A DNA stretch of 64,000 nt from Fodinibacter luteus (GCF_039541575.1 NZ_BAABGM010000033.1:1-64000); one strand, 5' to 3'. Shown: positions 17,771-26,747, counted from the first letter of the stretch. The notes: generated by a model from the letters alone, not told the origin. Made by a program: numbers and translations.

Positions 17771-17847
17771 GCCGCGGCACGGCATCCACCGCATCGACCC
17801 ACGACATCCACCTTCGCGGCCGCGGCACGGCATCCACCGCATCGACC
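17771..17847. repeat. Two direct copies of a 29-bp sequence, 48-bp period
   Basis: The 29-bp unit starting GCCGCGGCACGGCATCC occurs at 17771-17799 and 17819-17847. Each copy carries the GGCACGGCATCC word common in this window. The surrounding 17654-17973 gap has no supported gene; it lies between the start of the membrane gene and the stop of purM. Confidence 0.75.
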
Positions 17848-17885
17848 GCCGGCGGCAGCGCCGCGCTCCCGGACGCCCAACCACC

Positions 17886-17961
17886 CCGACTCCGTGCGAG
17901 TTGTGCGCGGTTTCCGGCCGACCGGCCCGGCGGAACCGCGCAGAAGTCGCACGAGGTCGGG
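17886..17961. repeat. Long palindrome downstream of purM (CCTCGTGCGAC family)
   Basis: Left arm CCGTGCGAGTTGTGCGCGGT pairs imperfectly with AACCGCGCAGAAGTCGCACG. The half-site CCTCGTGCGAC...CGCGGTT is shared with 17183-17253. Its position 12 nt after the purM stop suggests a terminator role, but the sequence conservation between two unrelated sites suggests a dispersed element. Confidence 0.7.
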
Positions 17962-17973
17962 AGAGCCCGGGGG

Positions 17974-19104
17974 TCAGGGGGCGGGGTGGTTCCCGACGAC
18001 CTGGACCGAACCGCCCTCGACGCCCTTCGCGCCGCGCACGACCTCGACCCCCGCGTCCACGGGGGCCGTCGCCGCATCGAGGACCTCGCCCAGGGCCCAC
18101 GTGCGGATGCCGCGCGCCTCGAGCAGCGTGGTGGCCGCGTCGACCGAGTCAGCGGGGACGACGGCGACGAAGCCGACGCCCATGTTGAGGGTGCGCTCGA
18201 GGTCCGGCCGGGGGACGGCCCCGAGCCGGCCGACGGTCGAGAACACCGCGGGCGGGGTCCACGTGGACCGGTCGACCCGGGCGTGGACGTGGTCGGGCAG
18301 CACGCGCGCGAGGTTCGCGGCGAGGCCCCCGCCGGTGACGTGCGAGAGCGCGTGGAGCTCGACGCCGGCGGCACGGACGAGGTCGAGGAGGTCGGCGGAG
18401 TAGACGCGGGTCGGCTCGAGGAGCTCGTCGCCGAGGGTGCGGCCGAACTCGTCGACGTGCCGGTCGAGCGCCCAGCCGGCGTGCTCGACGACGCGGCGCA
18501 CGAGCGAGTAGCCGTTGGAGTGCAGCCCGCTGCTCGCGAGGCCGAGCACGACGTCACCCGGGGCCACCCGCTCGGGGCCGAGCACGTCGGCGAACTCGAC
18601 GACGCCGGTCGCGGCTCCGGCGAGGTCGTAGTCGTCCGGCCCGAGCAGCCCGGGGTGCTCGGCCGTCTCACCCCCGATGAGGGCGACCCGGGCCTGCTCG
18701 CAGGCGCGGGCGATGCCCGAGACGATGGCCGCGATGCGCTCGGGGACGACCTTGCCGCAGGCGATGTAGTCGGTCATGAACAGCGGCTCGGCCCCGCACA
18801 CGACGATGTCGTCGACGACCATGCCGACGAGGTCGAAGCCGATCGTGTCGTGCCGGTCGAGGGCCCGGGCGATGGCCACCTTGGTGCCGACGCCGTCGGT
18901 GCTCGTCGCGAGCACCGGGCGCGCCATCCGCGCGACGGCGCTCGCGTCGAACATCCCCGCGAAGCCACCGAGCCCCCCGAGCACCTCGGGCCGGCTGGCC
19001 CGCCGGACGCTGGCCTTCATGAGCTCGACGGCCTGGTCCCCGGCCTCGACGTCGACACCCGCCTCGGCGTACGTGATGGACGTCGGCTGCTCGGTCTCGC
19101 TCAC
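17974..19104 (-). CDS. purM: PurM, phosphoribosylformylglycinamidine cyclo-ligase
   Basis: A 376-residue AIR synthetase, fifth step of purine synthesis (FGAM + ATP to AIR). Typical segments are ITYAEAGVDVEAGDQAVELMK, LATSTDGVGTKVAIA, DLVGMVVDDIVVCGAEPLFMTDY, ALIGGETAEHPGLL, LASSGLHSNGYSLVR, HVTGGGLAANLARVLP and FNMGVGF-like LNMGVGFVAVV. GTG 19104 is supported by TAGGCT 7 nt upstream (leaderless). No purF is adjacent in the window. Confidence 0.96.
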   Translation of the reverse strand: MSETEQPTSITYAEAGVDVEAGDQAVELMKASVRRASRPEVLGGLGGFAGMFDASAVARMARPVLATSTDGVGTKVAIARALDRHDTIGFDLVGMVVDDIVVCGAEPLFMTDYIACGKVVPERIAAIVSGIARACEQARVALIGGETAEHPGLLGPDDYDLAGAATGVVEFADVLGPERVAPGDVVLGLASSGLHSNGYSLVRRVVEHAGWALDRHVDEFGRTLGDELLEPTRVYSADLLDLVRAAGVELHALSHVTGGGLAANLARVLPDHVHARVDRSTWTPPAVFSTVGRLGAVPRPDLERTLNMGVGFVAVVPADSVDAATTLLEARGIRTWALGEVLDAATAPVDAGVEVVRGAKGVEGGSVQVVGNHPAP

Positions 19105-19111
19105 GCCGCGC

Positions 19112-19117
19112 AGCCTA
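19112..19117 (-). promoter_or_regulatory. Leaderless -10 hexamer TAGGCT of purM
   Basis: Minus strand TAGGCT followed by 7 nt and the GTG start. Identical to the element before the lipoprotein gene at 1606. Confidence 0.55.
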
Positions 19118-19120
19118 CCG

Positions 19121-19192
19121 GCGCGCACTCGTGGCCACGGCCGCTCGCCCCGAGGGCGGACGCGGTCGCCGGGGCAGCCACGCGCGCACTCG
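19121..19192. repeat. Imperfect hairpin region bounded by an 11-bp direct repeat
   Basis: GCGCGCACTCG occurs at 19121-19131 and 19182-19192. Between them lies an imperfect palindrome (GTGGCCACGG ... GCAGCCAC) with an inner CGCCC-CGA-GGGCG stem. The gap separates the pntB stop from the purM start; a terminator for pntAB is plausible. Confidence 0.4.
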
Positions 19193-19214
19193 ACGGCGGA
19201 AGGACCCGGGGGTG

Positions 19215-20657
19215 TCAGAGCGCCTTGAGGATGTCGTCGACGCGCTCCTTGGCGTCGCCGAAGAGCATCTGGGTGTTCTCGCGGAAGAACAGCGGGTTCT
19301 GCACGCCCGCGTAGCCGGTGGCCATCGAGCGCTTGAACACGATGACGTTCGCGGCCTCCCACACCCGGATGACCGGCATCCCGGCGATCGGTGACGAGGG
19401 GTCGTCGTACGCCGCCGGGTTGACCGTGTCGTTCGCCCCGATGACGAGCACGACGTCGGTGTCGGCCAGGTCGTCGTTGATCTCGTCCATCTCGAGGACG
19501 ATGTCGTAGGGGACCTTGGCCTCGGCGAGGAGCACGTTCATGTGCCCGGGCAGGCGCCCGGCGACGGGGTGGATGCCGAACCGGACGTCGATGCCACGCT
19601 CGCGCAGCTTCTTGGTCAGGTCGGCCACGGGGTACTGGGCCTGCGCGACGGCCATGCCGTACCCGGGAGTGATGACGACGGACCGCGCGGAGGTGAGCAG
19701 CTCGGCGGCGCCGGCCGCGGTGATCTCGCGGTGCTCCCCGTAGTCGACGTCCGCGGCGACGGTACCGCCCTCCACGCCGAACCCGCCGGCGATGACGGAG
19801 ATGAACGACCGGTTCATCGCGCGGCACATGATGTAGGACAGGTAGGCACCCGAGGAGCCGACGAGCGCCCCGGTGATGATGAGCAGGTCGTTGCCGAGGA
19901 GGAACCCCGCGGCGGCCGCGGCCCACCCGGAGTAGCTGTTGAGCATCGAGACCACGACCGGCATGTCGCCGCCGCCGATCGAGGCGACGAGGTGCCACCC
20001 CAGGGCGAGCGCGATGACCGTGATGACCCCGAGCAGCGCGGCCCGAGTCGCGGTGGCGTCGTGCGGCAGCAGGACGTACACGACGGTGAGGACGAGGAAG
20101 GCGGCGATCGCGCCGAGGTTGAGCCAGTTGCGCCCTGGAAGCATGAGCGGGGCCGACTTGATCCGCGCGGAGAGCTTGAGGAACGCCACGATCGAGCCGG
20201 TGAAGGTGACCGCACCGATGAACACGCCGACCGCGACCTCGACGTCGTGGATGCCGGGGTAGGGGCTGTCCTCGTACGAGGAGTTCCAGCCGACGAGCAC
20301 CGCGGCCAGGCCGACGAAGGAGTGCAGCATCGCGATGAGCTCGGGCATCCCGGTCATCTCGACCTTCTTGGCCCGGTCGAGCCCGATGAGCGCGCCGATG
20401 CCCATCGCGACGACGATCAGGCCCAGCCCGAGCCAGCCGCTGCCGGCCCGGTCCAGGGCCGAGGGGCCGGCCGGGGAGGCGTCGACGCCGGCGGTCGCGG
20501 CGACGACCGTGATGAGCAGGGCCACGGCCATCCCGACGATGCCGAACCGGTTGCCGTTGCGGGCCGACTCGTGCCGGGACAGGCCGGCGAGGGCGAGGAT
20601 GAACAGCAGCCCGGCGACGATGTAGGCCCCCTGGACCAGCGACAGGGAGACGTTCAC
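19215..20657 (-). CDS. pntB: PntB, NAD(P) transhydrogenase beta subunit
   Basis: A 480-residue subunit of proton-translocating transhydrogenase. The N-terminal half has about nine helices (including the ending GGGDMPVVVSMLNSYSGWAA and SYIMCRAMNRSF). The C-terminal domain III binds NADP(H): VVITPGYGMAVAQAQYP, FGIHPVAGRLPGHMNVLLAEA, VLVIGANDTVNPAA and VFKRSMATGYAG. GTG start overlaps the pntA stop (GTGA). Confidence 0.96.
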   Translation of the reverse strand: MNVSLSLVQGAYIVAGLLFILALAGLSRHESARNGNRFGIVGMAVALLITVVAATAGVDASPAGPSALDRAGSGWLGLGLIVVAMGIGALIGLDRAKKVEMTGMPELIAMLHSFVGLAAVLVGWNSSYEDSPYPGIHDVEVAVGVFIGAVTFTGSIVAFLKLSARIKSAPLMLPGRNWLNLGAIAAFLVLTVVYVLLPHDATATRAALLGVITVIALALGWHLVASIGGGDMPVVVSMLNSYSGWAAAAAGFLLGNDLLIITGALVGSSGAYLSYIMCRAMNRSFISVIAGGFGVEGGTVAADVDYGEHREITAAGAAELLTSARSVVITPGYGMAVAQAQYPVADLTKKLRERGIDVRFGIHPVAGRLPGHMNVLLAEAKVPYDIVLEMDEINDDLADTDVVLVIGANDTVNPAAYDDPSSPIAGMPVIRVWEAANVIVFKRSMATGYAGVQNPLFFRENTQMLFGDAKERVDDILKAL

Positions 20658-22204
20658 CGGGTGACCTCCTCACGCTTGAACATCTCGAGCATTCGGGCGG
20701 TCACCCGGAACCCACCGAAGACGTTGATGCTCGCGACGAGGATGCCGACGAAGGCCAGCACCGAGGTCGCCACGCTGCCGTGCCCGACCTGGAGCAGCGC
20801 CCCGACGAGGATGATGCCGGAGATCGCGTTGGTCACCGACATGAGCGGGGTGTGCAGCGCGTGGTGGACGTTGCCGATGACGTAGAAGCCGATGACCACG
20901 GACAGCATGAAGACCATGAAGTGGCCGAGGAACGGCTCCGGCGCGACCGCCGAGACGAGCAGGAAGAGCAACCCCACCGCACCCATGACGACGAGCCGGC
21001 GGGCCGGGCTCATCGGCTCCTTGGCCGGCACGGGCTCCGCCGAGGCCGTCGGGGCCGCCGCCACCGGGGCCGGTGCCGCGGAGACCTGCACCGGCGGCGG
21101 GGGCCACAGCACCGCCCCGTCGCGCACGACCGTCATGCCCCGCTGGACGACGTCGTCGAGGTCGAGCACGAGCTCGCCGTCCTTGCCCGGGGTGAGCAGC
21201 TTGAGCAGGTTGACCAGGTTCGTGCCGAACAGCTGCGACGCCTGGGTCGGCAGGCGCCCCGGCAGGTCGGTGTAGCCCAGGATCGTCACGCCGTTGGCCG
21301 TGACGACCTTCTCGTGGGCGACCGTGCCCGCGACGTTGCCCCCGTTCGAGGCGGCCATGTCGACGATGACCGACCCGGGCTTCATCGACGCGACCATCTC
21401 GGCGGTGATGAGCCGCGGTGCCGGACGGCCCGGGATGAGCGCCGTGGTGATGATGATGTCGACGTCGGCCGCCTGCTCCGCGTAGAGCTTGGCCGCCTGC
21501 GCGTCGAAGTCGGCGGAGGTCTCCCGGGCGTACCCGTCGGACGAGACGCCCTGGTCCGCCACGTCGACCCGCAGGAACTGCGCCCCCATCGACTCCACCT
21601 GCTCACCGACCTCCGGGCGGGCGTCGAAGGCACGGACGATGGCTCCCAGCGAGTTCGCCGTGCCGATGGCCGCGAGCCCCGCCACCCCGGCGCCCACGAC
21701 GAGCACCTTCGCCGGCGGCACCTTCCCGGCGGCGGTGACCTGGCCGGTGAAGAACGAGCCGAACTCGTGCGCGGCCTCGACGACGGCGCGGTACCCGCCG
21801 ATGTTCGCCATCGACGACAGCACGTCGAGGGACTGTGCCCGCGAGATCCGCGGCACGGCATCCATCGCCAACGCCGTCACCCCACGGGCGGCCAGCTTCT
21901 CGACGAGCTCGGGGTTCAGCGCCGGGGCGAGCAGTGAGACCACGACCTGCCCGGGGCGCAGCCGTGCGATCTCCGCGTCCGACGGCGCGTTGATCTTGAG
22001 CACGACGTCCGCGTTCCAGACCGCGTCGTCGATGACGTCGGCCCCCGCGCTGACGTAGGCGGCGTCCTCGAAGCTCGAGGCCGCGCCGGCCCCGCTCTCG
22101 ACGAAGACGGCATACCCGAGGGCGCGGATCTGCTCGACGGTCTTCGGGGTCGCGGCGACCCGTGTCTCACCGGGTCGGGACTCTCTGGGCACTCCGATGC
22201 GCAC
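20654..22204 (-). CDS. pntA: PntA, NAD(P) transhydrogenase alpha subunit (fused form)
   Basis: A 516-residue subunit. Residues 1-375 are the NAD(H)-binding domain I (alanine dehydrogenase fold) with MRIGVPRES-type start, MDAVPRISRAQSLDVLSSMA, VLVVGAGVAGLAAIGTA and VDMAASNGGN. A Pro/Ala-rich linker (about 395-420) leads to four helices (PFLGHFMVFMLSVVIGFYVI, TNAISGIILVGAL). Some actinobacteria split this into PntAA and PntAB; here it is fused. The enzyme couples the proton gradient to NADPH formation. GTG 22204 is preceded by GAGAGGA. Confidence 0.95.
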   Translation of the reverse strand: MRIGVPRESRPGETRVAATPKTVEQIRALGYAVFVESGAGAASSFEDAAYVSAGADVIDDAVWNADVVLKINAPSDAEIARLRPGQVVVSLLAPALNPELVEKLAARGVTALAMDAVPRISRAQSLDVLSSMANIGGYRAVVEAAHEFGSFFTGQVTAAGKVPPAKVLVVGAGVAGLAAIGTANSLGAIVRAFDARPEVGEQVESMGAQFLRVDVADQGVSSDGYARETSADFDAQAAKLYAEQAADVDIIITTALIPGRPAPRLITAEMVASMKPGSVIVDMAASNGGNVAGTVAHEKVVTANGVTILGYTDLPGRLPTQASQLFGTNLVNLLKLLTPGKDGELVLDLDDVVQRGMTVVRDGAVLWPPPPVQVSAAPAPVAAAPTASAEPVPAKEPMSPARRLVVMGAVGLLFLLVSAVAPEPFLGHFMVFMLSVVIGFYVIGNVHHALHTPLMSVTNAISGIILVGALLQVGHGSVATSVLAFVGILVASINVFGGFRVTARMLEMFKREEVTR

Positions 22205-22235
22205 GGCATTCCTCTCGGACGACAGGGATGCCTCG

Positions 22236-22241
22236 AACCTA
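22236..22241 (-). promoter_or_regulatory. -10 hexamer TAGGTT upstream of pntA
   Basis: Minus-strand TAGGTT ends about 31 nt before the pntA GTG, leaving room for the GAGAGGA ribosome site. The -35 is unclear. Confidence 0.4.
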
Positions 22242-22372
22242 TCGGGTCGACCCACCCGCTCGGCAGCCGGAGGGCGCCGATGAGACGAGCCCCTCACTGC
22301 CCCGGCCGCTCGGACCCGGCGCGCCCACGGGAACAGGGCGCCGGAAGCCGGACGCCCGCAGGGCCGGGGTGC

Positions 22373-23785
22373 TCAGCCCTGCGAGCGCCGGAACCCGCTG
22401 CGCTCGGCGGCCCCCTCGTCGTAGAACCAGACGTCGGGCTCGGAGGAGTCGTAGCCCGGGTCCCCGGGGACGCGGAAGGTCATCGTGTCGCGGTAGGCCT
22501 GCACGGGGTGGTCGAGCGGCTGCGCGCCCCCCTCGATCGGAGCCGCGGACCCGACGCCGAACCCGCCGTCCCGCAGCTCGGTGAAGTCCGAGATCCGGCG
22601 ACCGGAGTCACCGCCGGATGCCGTGGCACCGGCCGGTGCCTCCGTCGCCTCCTCGAGGCCGGTGCGGTCCTGCCCGAGGTCAGTGCTGTCCTGCTCCCGG
22701 TCGGCGTGGTCCTGCCCCCGGTCCGTGCTGTCCCGCTCCAGGCCGGCGTCGTCCTGCTCCAGGTCGGCGCGGTCCTGCTCCAGCCGGTCACCGCGGTCGT
22801 GGGTCTCGGCGAGCCGCTCTCCCTCGTCGGCCGCCCAGTCGCGCCGAACGGCCTCGTCGTCGCCCGCGGTCGCGTCGCCCGTCACGTTCTCGGTCGCGGC
22901 CGGGGCCGTCGTGCCGTCGGCGAGGAGCGGCTCCGCCGACGCGTAGTGCTCCAGGTCGGTCACCATCTCGACCTCGCCGGCGTCGGTGGCTCCCTCGCGC
23001 GGGCCGCCCCACTCGCCGGCCGGCGTCTCGGCGTCCTGCGAGAGCGCGTGCTCGTCGCGGGTCCTCGTGGTGCCGGCCTCCTCGTCGGCGGCGTCGGGCG
23101 CCGTGCGGGGGCTCGAGTCCTCGCTCATGAGCACCCCGCTACCCACCGCTGCGCCGGGGTAAACCTCGTCGGCGGGGCCGGACGTGGCCGGCACCTCGTC
23201 GCGGTAGTCCGCGGCCGACGCGATCCGCTCGCTGCGCGGGTCGCCCTCGCCACCGCCGGCCTGCGCGGCGTCCTGCGCCGCGCGGCGCTCGGCGCGGGTG
23301 GGCGGCAGGTCGTCGTCCGCCGACGGCTCGGCGACGGCATCCGCGGAGGGCTCGGCGACGGCATCCGACGGCGGCTCGGCGACGGCATCCGTGGAGGGCT
23401 CGTCGGTGACCGGCGCGAACGCGGACTCCTTGACGTCCGGGTCGATGTCGTCGGCCCGCCGCATCGTGGCCTCGTACTCGCGTCGGGTCGCCTCGGCGGC
23501 CTCGTGCTGCGCGTGGGCCTCGGCCTCGAGCCGGGCGGCCTCGCGGGCCTTGGCCTCGGCCTCCACCCGGGCGAGCTCGGCCCGCTCTCCGGCCTGCTGC
23601 GCGAACGCCGCCTGCCCGGGCAGGGTCGCGGCGATGGCGTCGGCCTCGCTGCGCAACCCGGCCGCCTCGACGCGCTGCTGCTCGCGCCGTGCCGAGCCCC
23701 GGCGCAGCGCGACGACCGCGACGACCGCGAGCACGACGAGGCCGACGAGCACGAGGAGGAGCAGGAGGGCGGGGGCGGAGCTCAT
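22373..23785 (-). CDS. Membrane-anchored, repeat-rich protein with C-terminal sunset domain
   Basis: A 470-residue protein: one N-terminal helix (ALLLLLVLVGLVVLAVVAVV), an Ala/Glu/Arg-rich probable coiled coil (about 35-110), a short repeat of DAVAEPS(A/S) (about 130-155), an acidic region with heptad-like DR-DLEQD units (about 335-385), and a C-terminal sunset domain (DHPVQAYRDTMTFRVPGDPG ... DVWFYDEGAAERSGFR). The sunset domain is known only as a small conserved module. No partner gene is evident. Signal-anchor topology suggests most of the protein is in the cytoplasm or at the inner membrane face; uncertain. Confidence 0.75.
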   Translation of the reverse strand: MSSAPALLLLLVLVGLVVLAVVAVVALRRGSARREQQRVEAAGLRSEADAIAATLPGQAAFAQQAGERAELARVEAEAKAREAARLEAEAHAQHEAAEATRREYEATMRRADDIDPDVKESAFAPVTDEPSTDAVAEPPSDAVAEPSADAVAEPSADDDLPPTRAERRAAQDAAQAGGGEGDPRSERIASAADYRDEVPATSGPADEVYPGAAVGSGVLMSEDSSPRTAPDAADEEAGTTRTRDEHALSQDAETPAGEWGGPREGATDAGEVEMVTDLEHYASAEPLLADGTTAPAATENVTGDATAGDDEAVRRDWAADEGERLAETHDRGDRLEQDRADLEQDDAGLERDSTDRGQDHADREQDSTDLGQDRTGLEEATEAPAGATASGGDSGRRISDFTELRDGGFGVGSAAPIEGGAQPLDHPVQAYRDTMTFRVPGDPGYDSSEPDVWFYDEGAAERSGFRRSQG

Positions 23786-23854
23786 GAGTGATCCTGTCGT
23801 CGGCGCCGGGCGCTGGGGCGATATCGCGGCACAACCTACCCCGCGGGGTGGCCG

Positions 23855-25495
23855 TCAGCCCCGCTGCAGGCCGAGCTCGGACACGGTCACCTGGCGCATC
23901 TCGACCTTGCGCACCTTCCCGGTGACCGTCATCGGGAACTCCTCGACGATCCGCACGTAGCGGGGGATCTTGTAGTGCGCGAGCTGGCCGGTCGCGAACT
24001 CGCGCAGGCTCTCGGCGGTGAGCGGCGTGGCGCCCTCGCGCATCCGCACCCACGCGCACAGCTCCTCGCCGTACCGGTCGTCGGGGACGCCGATGACCTG
24101 GGCGTCGAGCACGTCGGGGTGGGTGTAGAGGAACTCCTCGATCTCGCGCGGGTAGATGTTCTCGCCGCCCCGGATGACCATGTCCTTGATCCGGCCGGTG
24201 ATCTGCACGTAGCCGTCGTCGTCCATGACGGCGATGTCGCCGGTGTACATCCAGCCGTCGACGAGCGCCTCGGCCGTCTTGTCGGGCTCGTCCCAGTACC
24301 CGAGCATCACCGAGTAGCCCTTCGTGCAGAACTCGCCGGACTCGCCCCGGGGCAGGGTCTCGCGGGTCAGGGGGTCGACGACCTTGATCTCGAGGTGCGG
24401 GTGCACGGCACCCACCGTGCCGACCTTGCGCTCGAAGGAGTCGTCGGTGCGGGTCTGCGTCGAGACCGGCGAGGTCTCGGTCATGCCGTAGCAGATCGTC
24501 ATCTCCTCGATGCCGGTCTCGATGAGCCGGGTCATCAACGAGGCGGGGCACGGGGATCCGGCCATGATGCCGGTGCGCACGCTCGAGAGGGCGGCGGGGT
24601 CGAAGCCCGGCAGCGACCACTCGGCGATGAACATCGTCGGCACGCCGTAGAGCGAGGTGCACTGCTCCTCGGCGACCGCCTCGAGGGTGAGGGCCGGGTC
24701 GAACCCGGGGGCCGGGATGACCATGCAGGACCCATGGGTCGTGGCCGCGAGGTTGCCCATGACCATCCCGAAGCAGTGGTAGAAGGGCACCGGGATACAG
24801 ATCCGGTCCTCCTCGGTGTAGCGGCAGGTCTCCCCGACGAGGTAGCCGTTGTTGAGGATGTTGTGGTGCGAGAGCGTCGCGCCCTTGGGGAAGCCGGTCG
24901 TGCCGGAGGTGTACTGGATGTTGATCGGGTCGTGCGGGCCGAGCTCGGCCTGCACCATCGTGAGGCGCTCGGGGCTGACCTCGCCGGCCCGCCCGAGCAG
25001 GTCGGACCACGACTCGCGCCCGATGACGAACACCTGCTCGAGGTCCGGGCACTCGGCCCGGGCGGCATCCACCATCGCGACGTAGTCGGACGTCTTGAAC
25101 GAGGGCGCGGTGACGAGCATCCGGATGCCGGCCTGGCGCAGCACGAAGGTCACCTCGTGCAAGCGGTAGGCCGGGTTGATGGTGACGAGGATCGCGCCGA
25201 CCTTGGCGGTCGCGTACTGGGTGAGCACCCACTCGGCGCAGTTCGGCGCCCAGATGCCGACCCGGTCCCCCTTCTCCAGCCCGGCCGCGACGAAGGCCCT
25301 CGCGAGACGGTCGACCTCGGCGCCGAGCTCGGCGTACGTGAGCCGGATGCCGGCCGCGCGGTCGACGAGCGCGTCGCGGTCGGGCACGCGGGCCACCGTG
25401 GCGTCGAGGTTGTCGCCGATCGTCTGCTCGAGCAGCGCGGGCTCGGTGGCTCCGGCGGTGTGCGACAGGGCGGGGTCGAGCGTCTCGGGTGCCAT
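23855..25495 (-). CDS. AMP-binding acyl-CoA synthetase (FadD-type)
   Basis: A 546-residue adenylate-forming ligase that activates a fatty or related acid to its CoA thioester. Motifs: INIQYTSGTTGFPKGATLSH (P-loop), ICYGMTETSPV, GWMYTGDIAVMDDDGY, GRIKDMVIRGGENIYPREIE and the catalytic lysine in MTVTGKVRKVEM. Length fits medium/long-chain synthetases. ATG 25495 chosen because upstream in-frame sequence falls in the 49-bp tandem repeat. It is a single-gene unit, and the repeat upstream may regulate it. Confidence 0.92.
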   Translation of the reverse strand: MAPETLDPALSHTAGATEPALLEQTIGDNLDATVARVPDRDALVDRAAGIRLTYAELGAEVDRLARAFVAAGLEKGDRVGIWAPNCAEWVLTQYATAKVGAILVTINPAYRLHEVTFVLRQAGIRMLVTAPSFKTSDYVAMVDAARAECPDLEQVFVIGRESWSDLLGRAGEVSPERLTMVQAELGPHDPINIQYTSGTTGFPKGATLSHHNILNNGYLVGETCRYTEEDRICIPVPFYHCFGMVMGNLAATTHGSCMVIPAPGFDPALTLEAVAEEQCTSLYGVPTMFIAEWSLPGFDPAALSSVRTGIMAGSPCPASLMTRLIETGIEEMTICYGMTETSPVSTQTRTDDSFERKVGTVGAVHPHLEIKVVDPLTRETLPRGESGEFCTKGYSVMLGYWDEPDKTAEALVDGWMYTGDIAVMDDDGYVQITGRIKDMVIRGGENIYPREIEEFLYTHPDVLDAQVIGVPDDRYGEELCAWVRMREGATPLTAESLREFATGQLAHYKIPRYVRIVEEFPMTVTGKVRKVEMRQVTVSELGLQRG

Positions 25496-25535
25496 GGGGG
25501 TCCTTCCGGCGGCGGTGCTGGCCCTCCCCAGCCAA

Positions 25536-25642
25536 CACGCCGGGCTCGTCCGGGGCAAGCGCACGGGGGTAGTGGGACCCGGGTCACGCCGGGCTCGTCC
25601 GGGGCAAGCGCACGGGGGTAGTGGGACCTGGGTCACGCCGGG
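25536..25642. repeat. 49-bp tandem repeat, two full copies plus a 9-bp start of a third
   Basis: Copies at 25536-25584 and 25585-25633 differ by one base (GGGACCCGGGT versus GGGACCTGGGT); CACGCCGGG at 25634-25642 begins a third. The array sits between the acyl-CoA synthetase start and the divergent deacetylase gene. It could be a multi-site operator or a recent slippage duplication of promoter DNA. Confidence 0.9.
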
Positions 25643-25689
25643 TGCTGCGAATCACCGGTGTGAGGTCGGGCCGTCGGCGTAGCCTCGAA

Positions 25690-25719
25690 GTGCAGGGAGT
25701 CCCTCATCGACTCCTGCAC
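25690..25719 (+). promoter_or_regulatory. Inverted repeat upstream of the secreted deacetylase gene
   Basis: GTGCAGGGAGTC and GACTCCTGCAC form a near-perfect stem around a 7-nt centre, 14 nt before the ATG and just ahead of the AGGGAGGA ribosome site. It could be an operator or a translation-modulating hairpin. Confidence 0.4.
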
Positions 25720-25733
25720 GCAGGGAGGACACC

Positions 25734-26696
25734 ATGACAACCATCCGACGACACGGCATCTGGCGGCTGCTGGCCGCCATCGCGCTGGCAGGACCTCTCC
25801 TGCTCATGGCCGCCCCCGCCCCCGAGGCCGTCGGGGCGACCCGGTCCTGCTCCACGACGACCCCGGTGGCGAGCCGCCCGACGCTGCGGTACGGCGACAC
25901 GGGAAGCTGCGTGAAGGTGCTGCAGAACATCCTCCTCAAGAAGGGCTACAGCATCGGCACGTCCTACGCGACGGGGACCTTCGGGTCCAAGACCCTGGGC
26001 GCGGTCCGCCGCTACCAGTCGAGCAAGCTCGACCTCACCATCGACGGCGTCGTCGGCCCGGCCACGTGGAACCGGCTCGTCAACGGTGGCGGCAGGAACT
26101 ACAGCATCTCGTCCGGCCCGAACACGAGCTCGCGCGTCATCCTCAGCTACGATGACTGCCCCAAGAGCTACTCCGCCTTCCAGTCGGCCGTGCTCGGAGC
26201 CCAGTCGCTCGGCATCGCCCTCGTCCTGGCCCCGACCGGCAACTGCCGCAACAGCGGGAAGTTCAGTGCGAGCTACGCCCGCGCGCACGGGCACTACGTC
26301 ATCAACCACTCGATCAGCCACCCCGACCTCACGACGCTGTCCTACTCGAGCGTGCGCTACCAGCTCGGCTCCCCCGGGGTCGTCACGTCGTTCGGCCGCC
26401 CGCCGTACGGCGCGTACGACTTCACGGTCCGGGACGCCTACGCGAGCAAGGCGATGCGGATGTGGCTGTGGGACGTCGACACGGGTGACTGGCGCGGCAA
26501 GACCCAGAGTCAGGTCGTCAGCCACGTCGTCAACTACTCCGGGTCCGGTGACACCGTGCTCATGCACATGGGGTGGAACGCGTTCAACAAGTCCGCGTTC
26601 GCGGCGATGAAGTCCGGGCTGGCCGCCAAGGGCCTCGCCGTCTGCCGCAACCCCGGCACGACGACCCCGACCTACCCGAAGACGATCGGCTGCTGA
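25734..26696 (+). CDS. Secreted peptidoglycan-binding polysaccharide deacetylase
   Basis: A 320-residue exported protein. Signal peptide at 1-35 (LLAAIALAGPLLLMAAPAP ... VGA). Residues 50-115 form a PG_binding_1 domain (LRYGDTGSCVKVLQNILLKK, DGVVGPATWNRL). Residues 135-310 are a NodB-type deacetylase: motif 1 LSYDDCP, motif 2 NHSISHPDL, motif 3 FGRPPYGAYD, and MHMGWN near the end. It probably removes acetyl groups from peptidoglycan or another wall glycan. AGGGAGGA ribosome site. Its third-codon GC seems lower than its neighbours by eye. Confidence 0.85.
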   Translation: MTTIRRHGIWRLLAAIALAGPLLLMAAPAPEAVGATRSCSTTTPVASRPTLRYGDTGSCVKVLQNILLKKGYSIGTSYATGTFGSKTLGAVRRYQSSKLDLTIDGVVGPATWNRLVNGGGRNYSISSGPNTSSRVILSYDDCPKSYSAFQSAVLGAQSLGIALVLAPTGNCRNSGKFSASYARAHGHYVINHSISHPDLTTLSYSSVRYQLGSPGVVTSFGRPPYGAYDFTVRDAYASKAMRMWLWDVDTGDWRGKTQSQVVSHVVNYSGSGDTVLMHMGWNAFNKSAFAAMKSGLAAKGLAVCRNPGTTTPTYPKTIGC

Positions 26697-26713
26697 ACGC
26701 CGCGGGGTGACTC

Positions 26714-26747
26714 GCCGCCGGCCGGTGCCCCGCTGCCGGCCGGCGGC
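26714..26747 (+). terminator. 12-bp stem-loop terminator after the deacetylase gene
   Basis: GCCGCCGGCCGG and CCGGCCGGCGGC form a perfect 12-bp stem with a 10-nt loop, starting 17 nt after the stop codon. Confidence 0.65.

Noticed and set aside
17771..17847. CRISPR array
   Set aside because: Only two direct copies with one 19-bp spacer and no cas genes.
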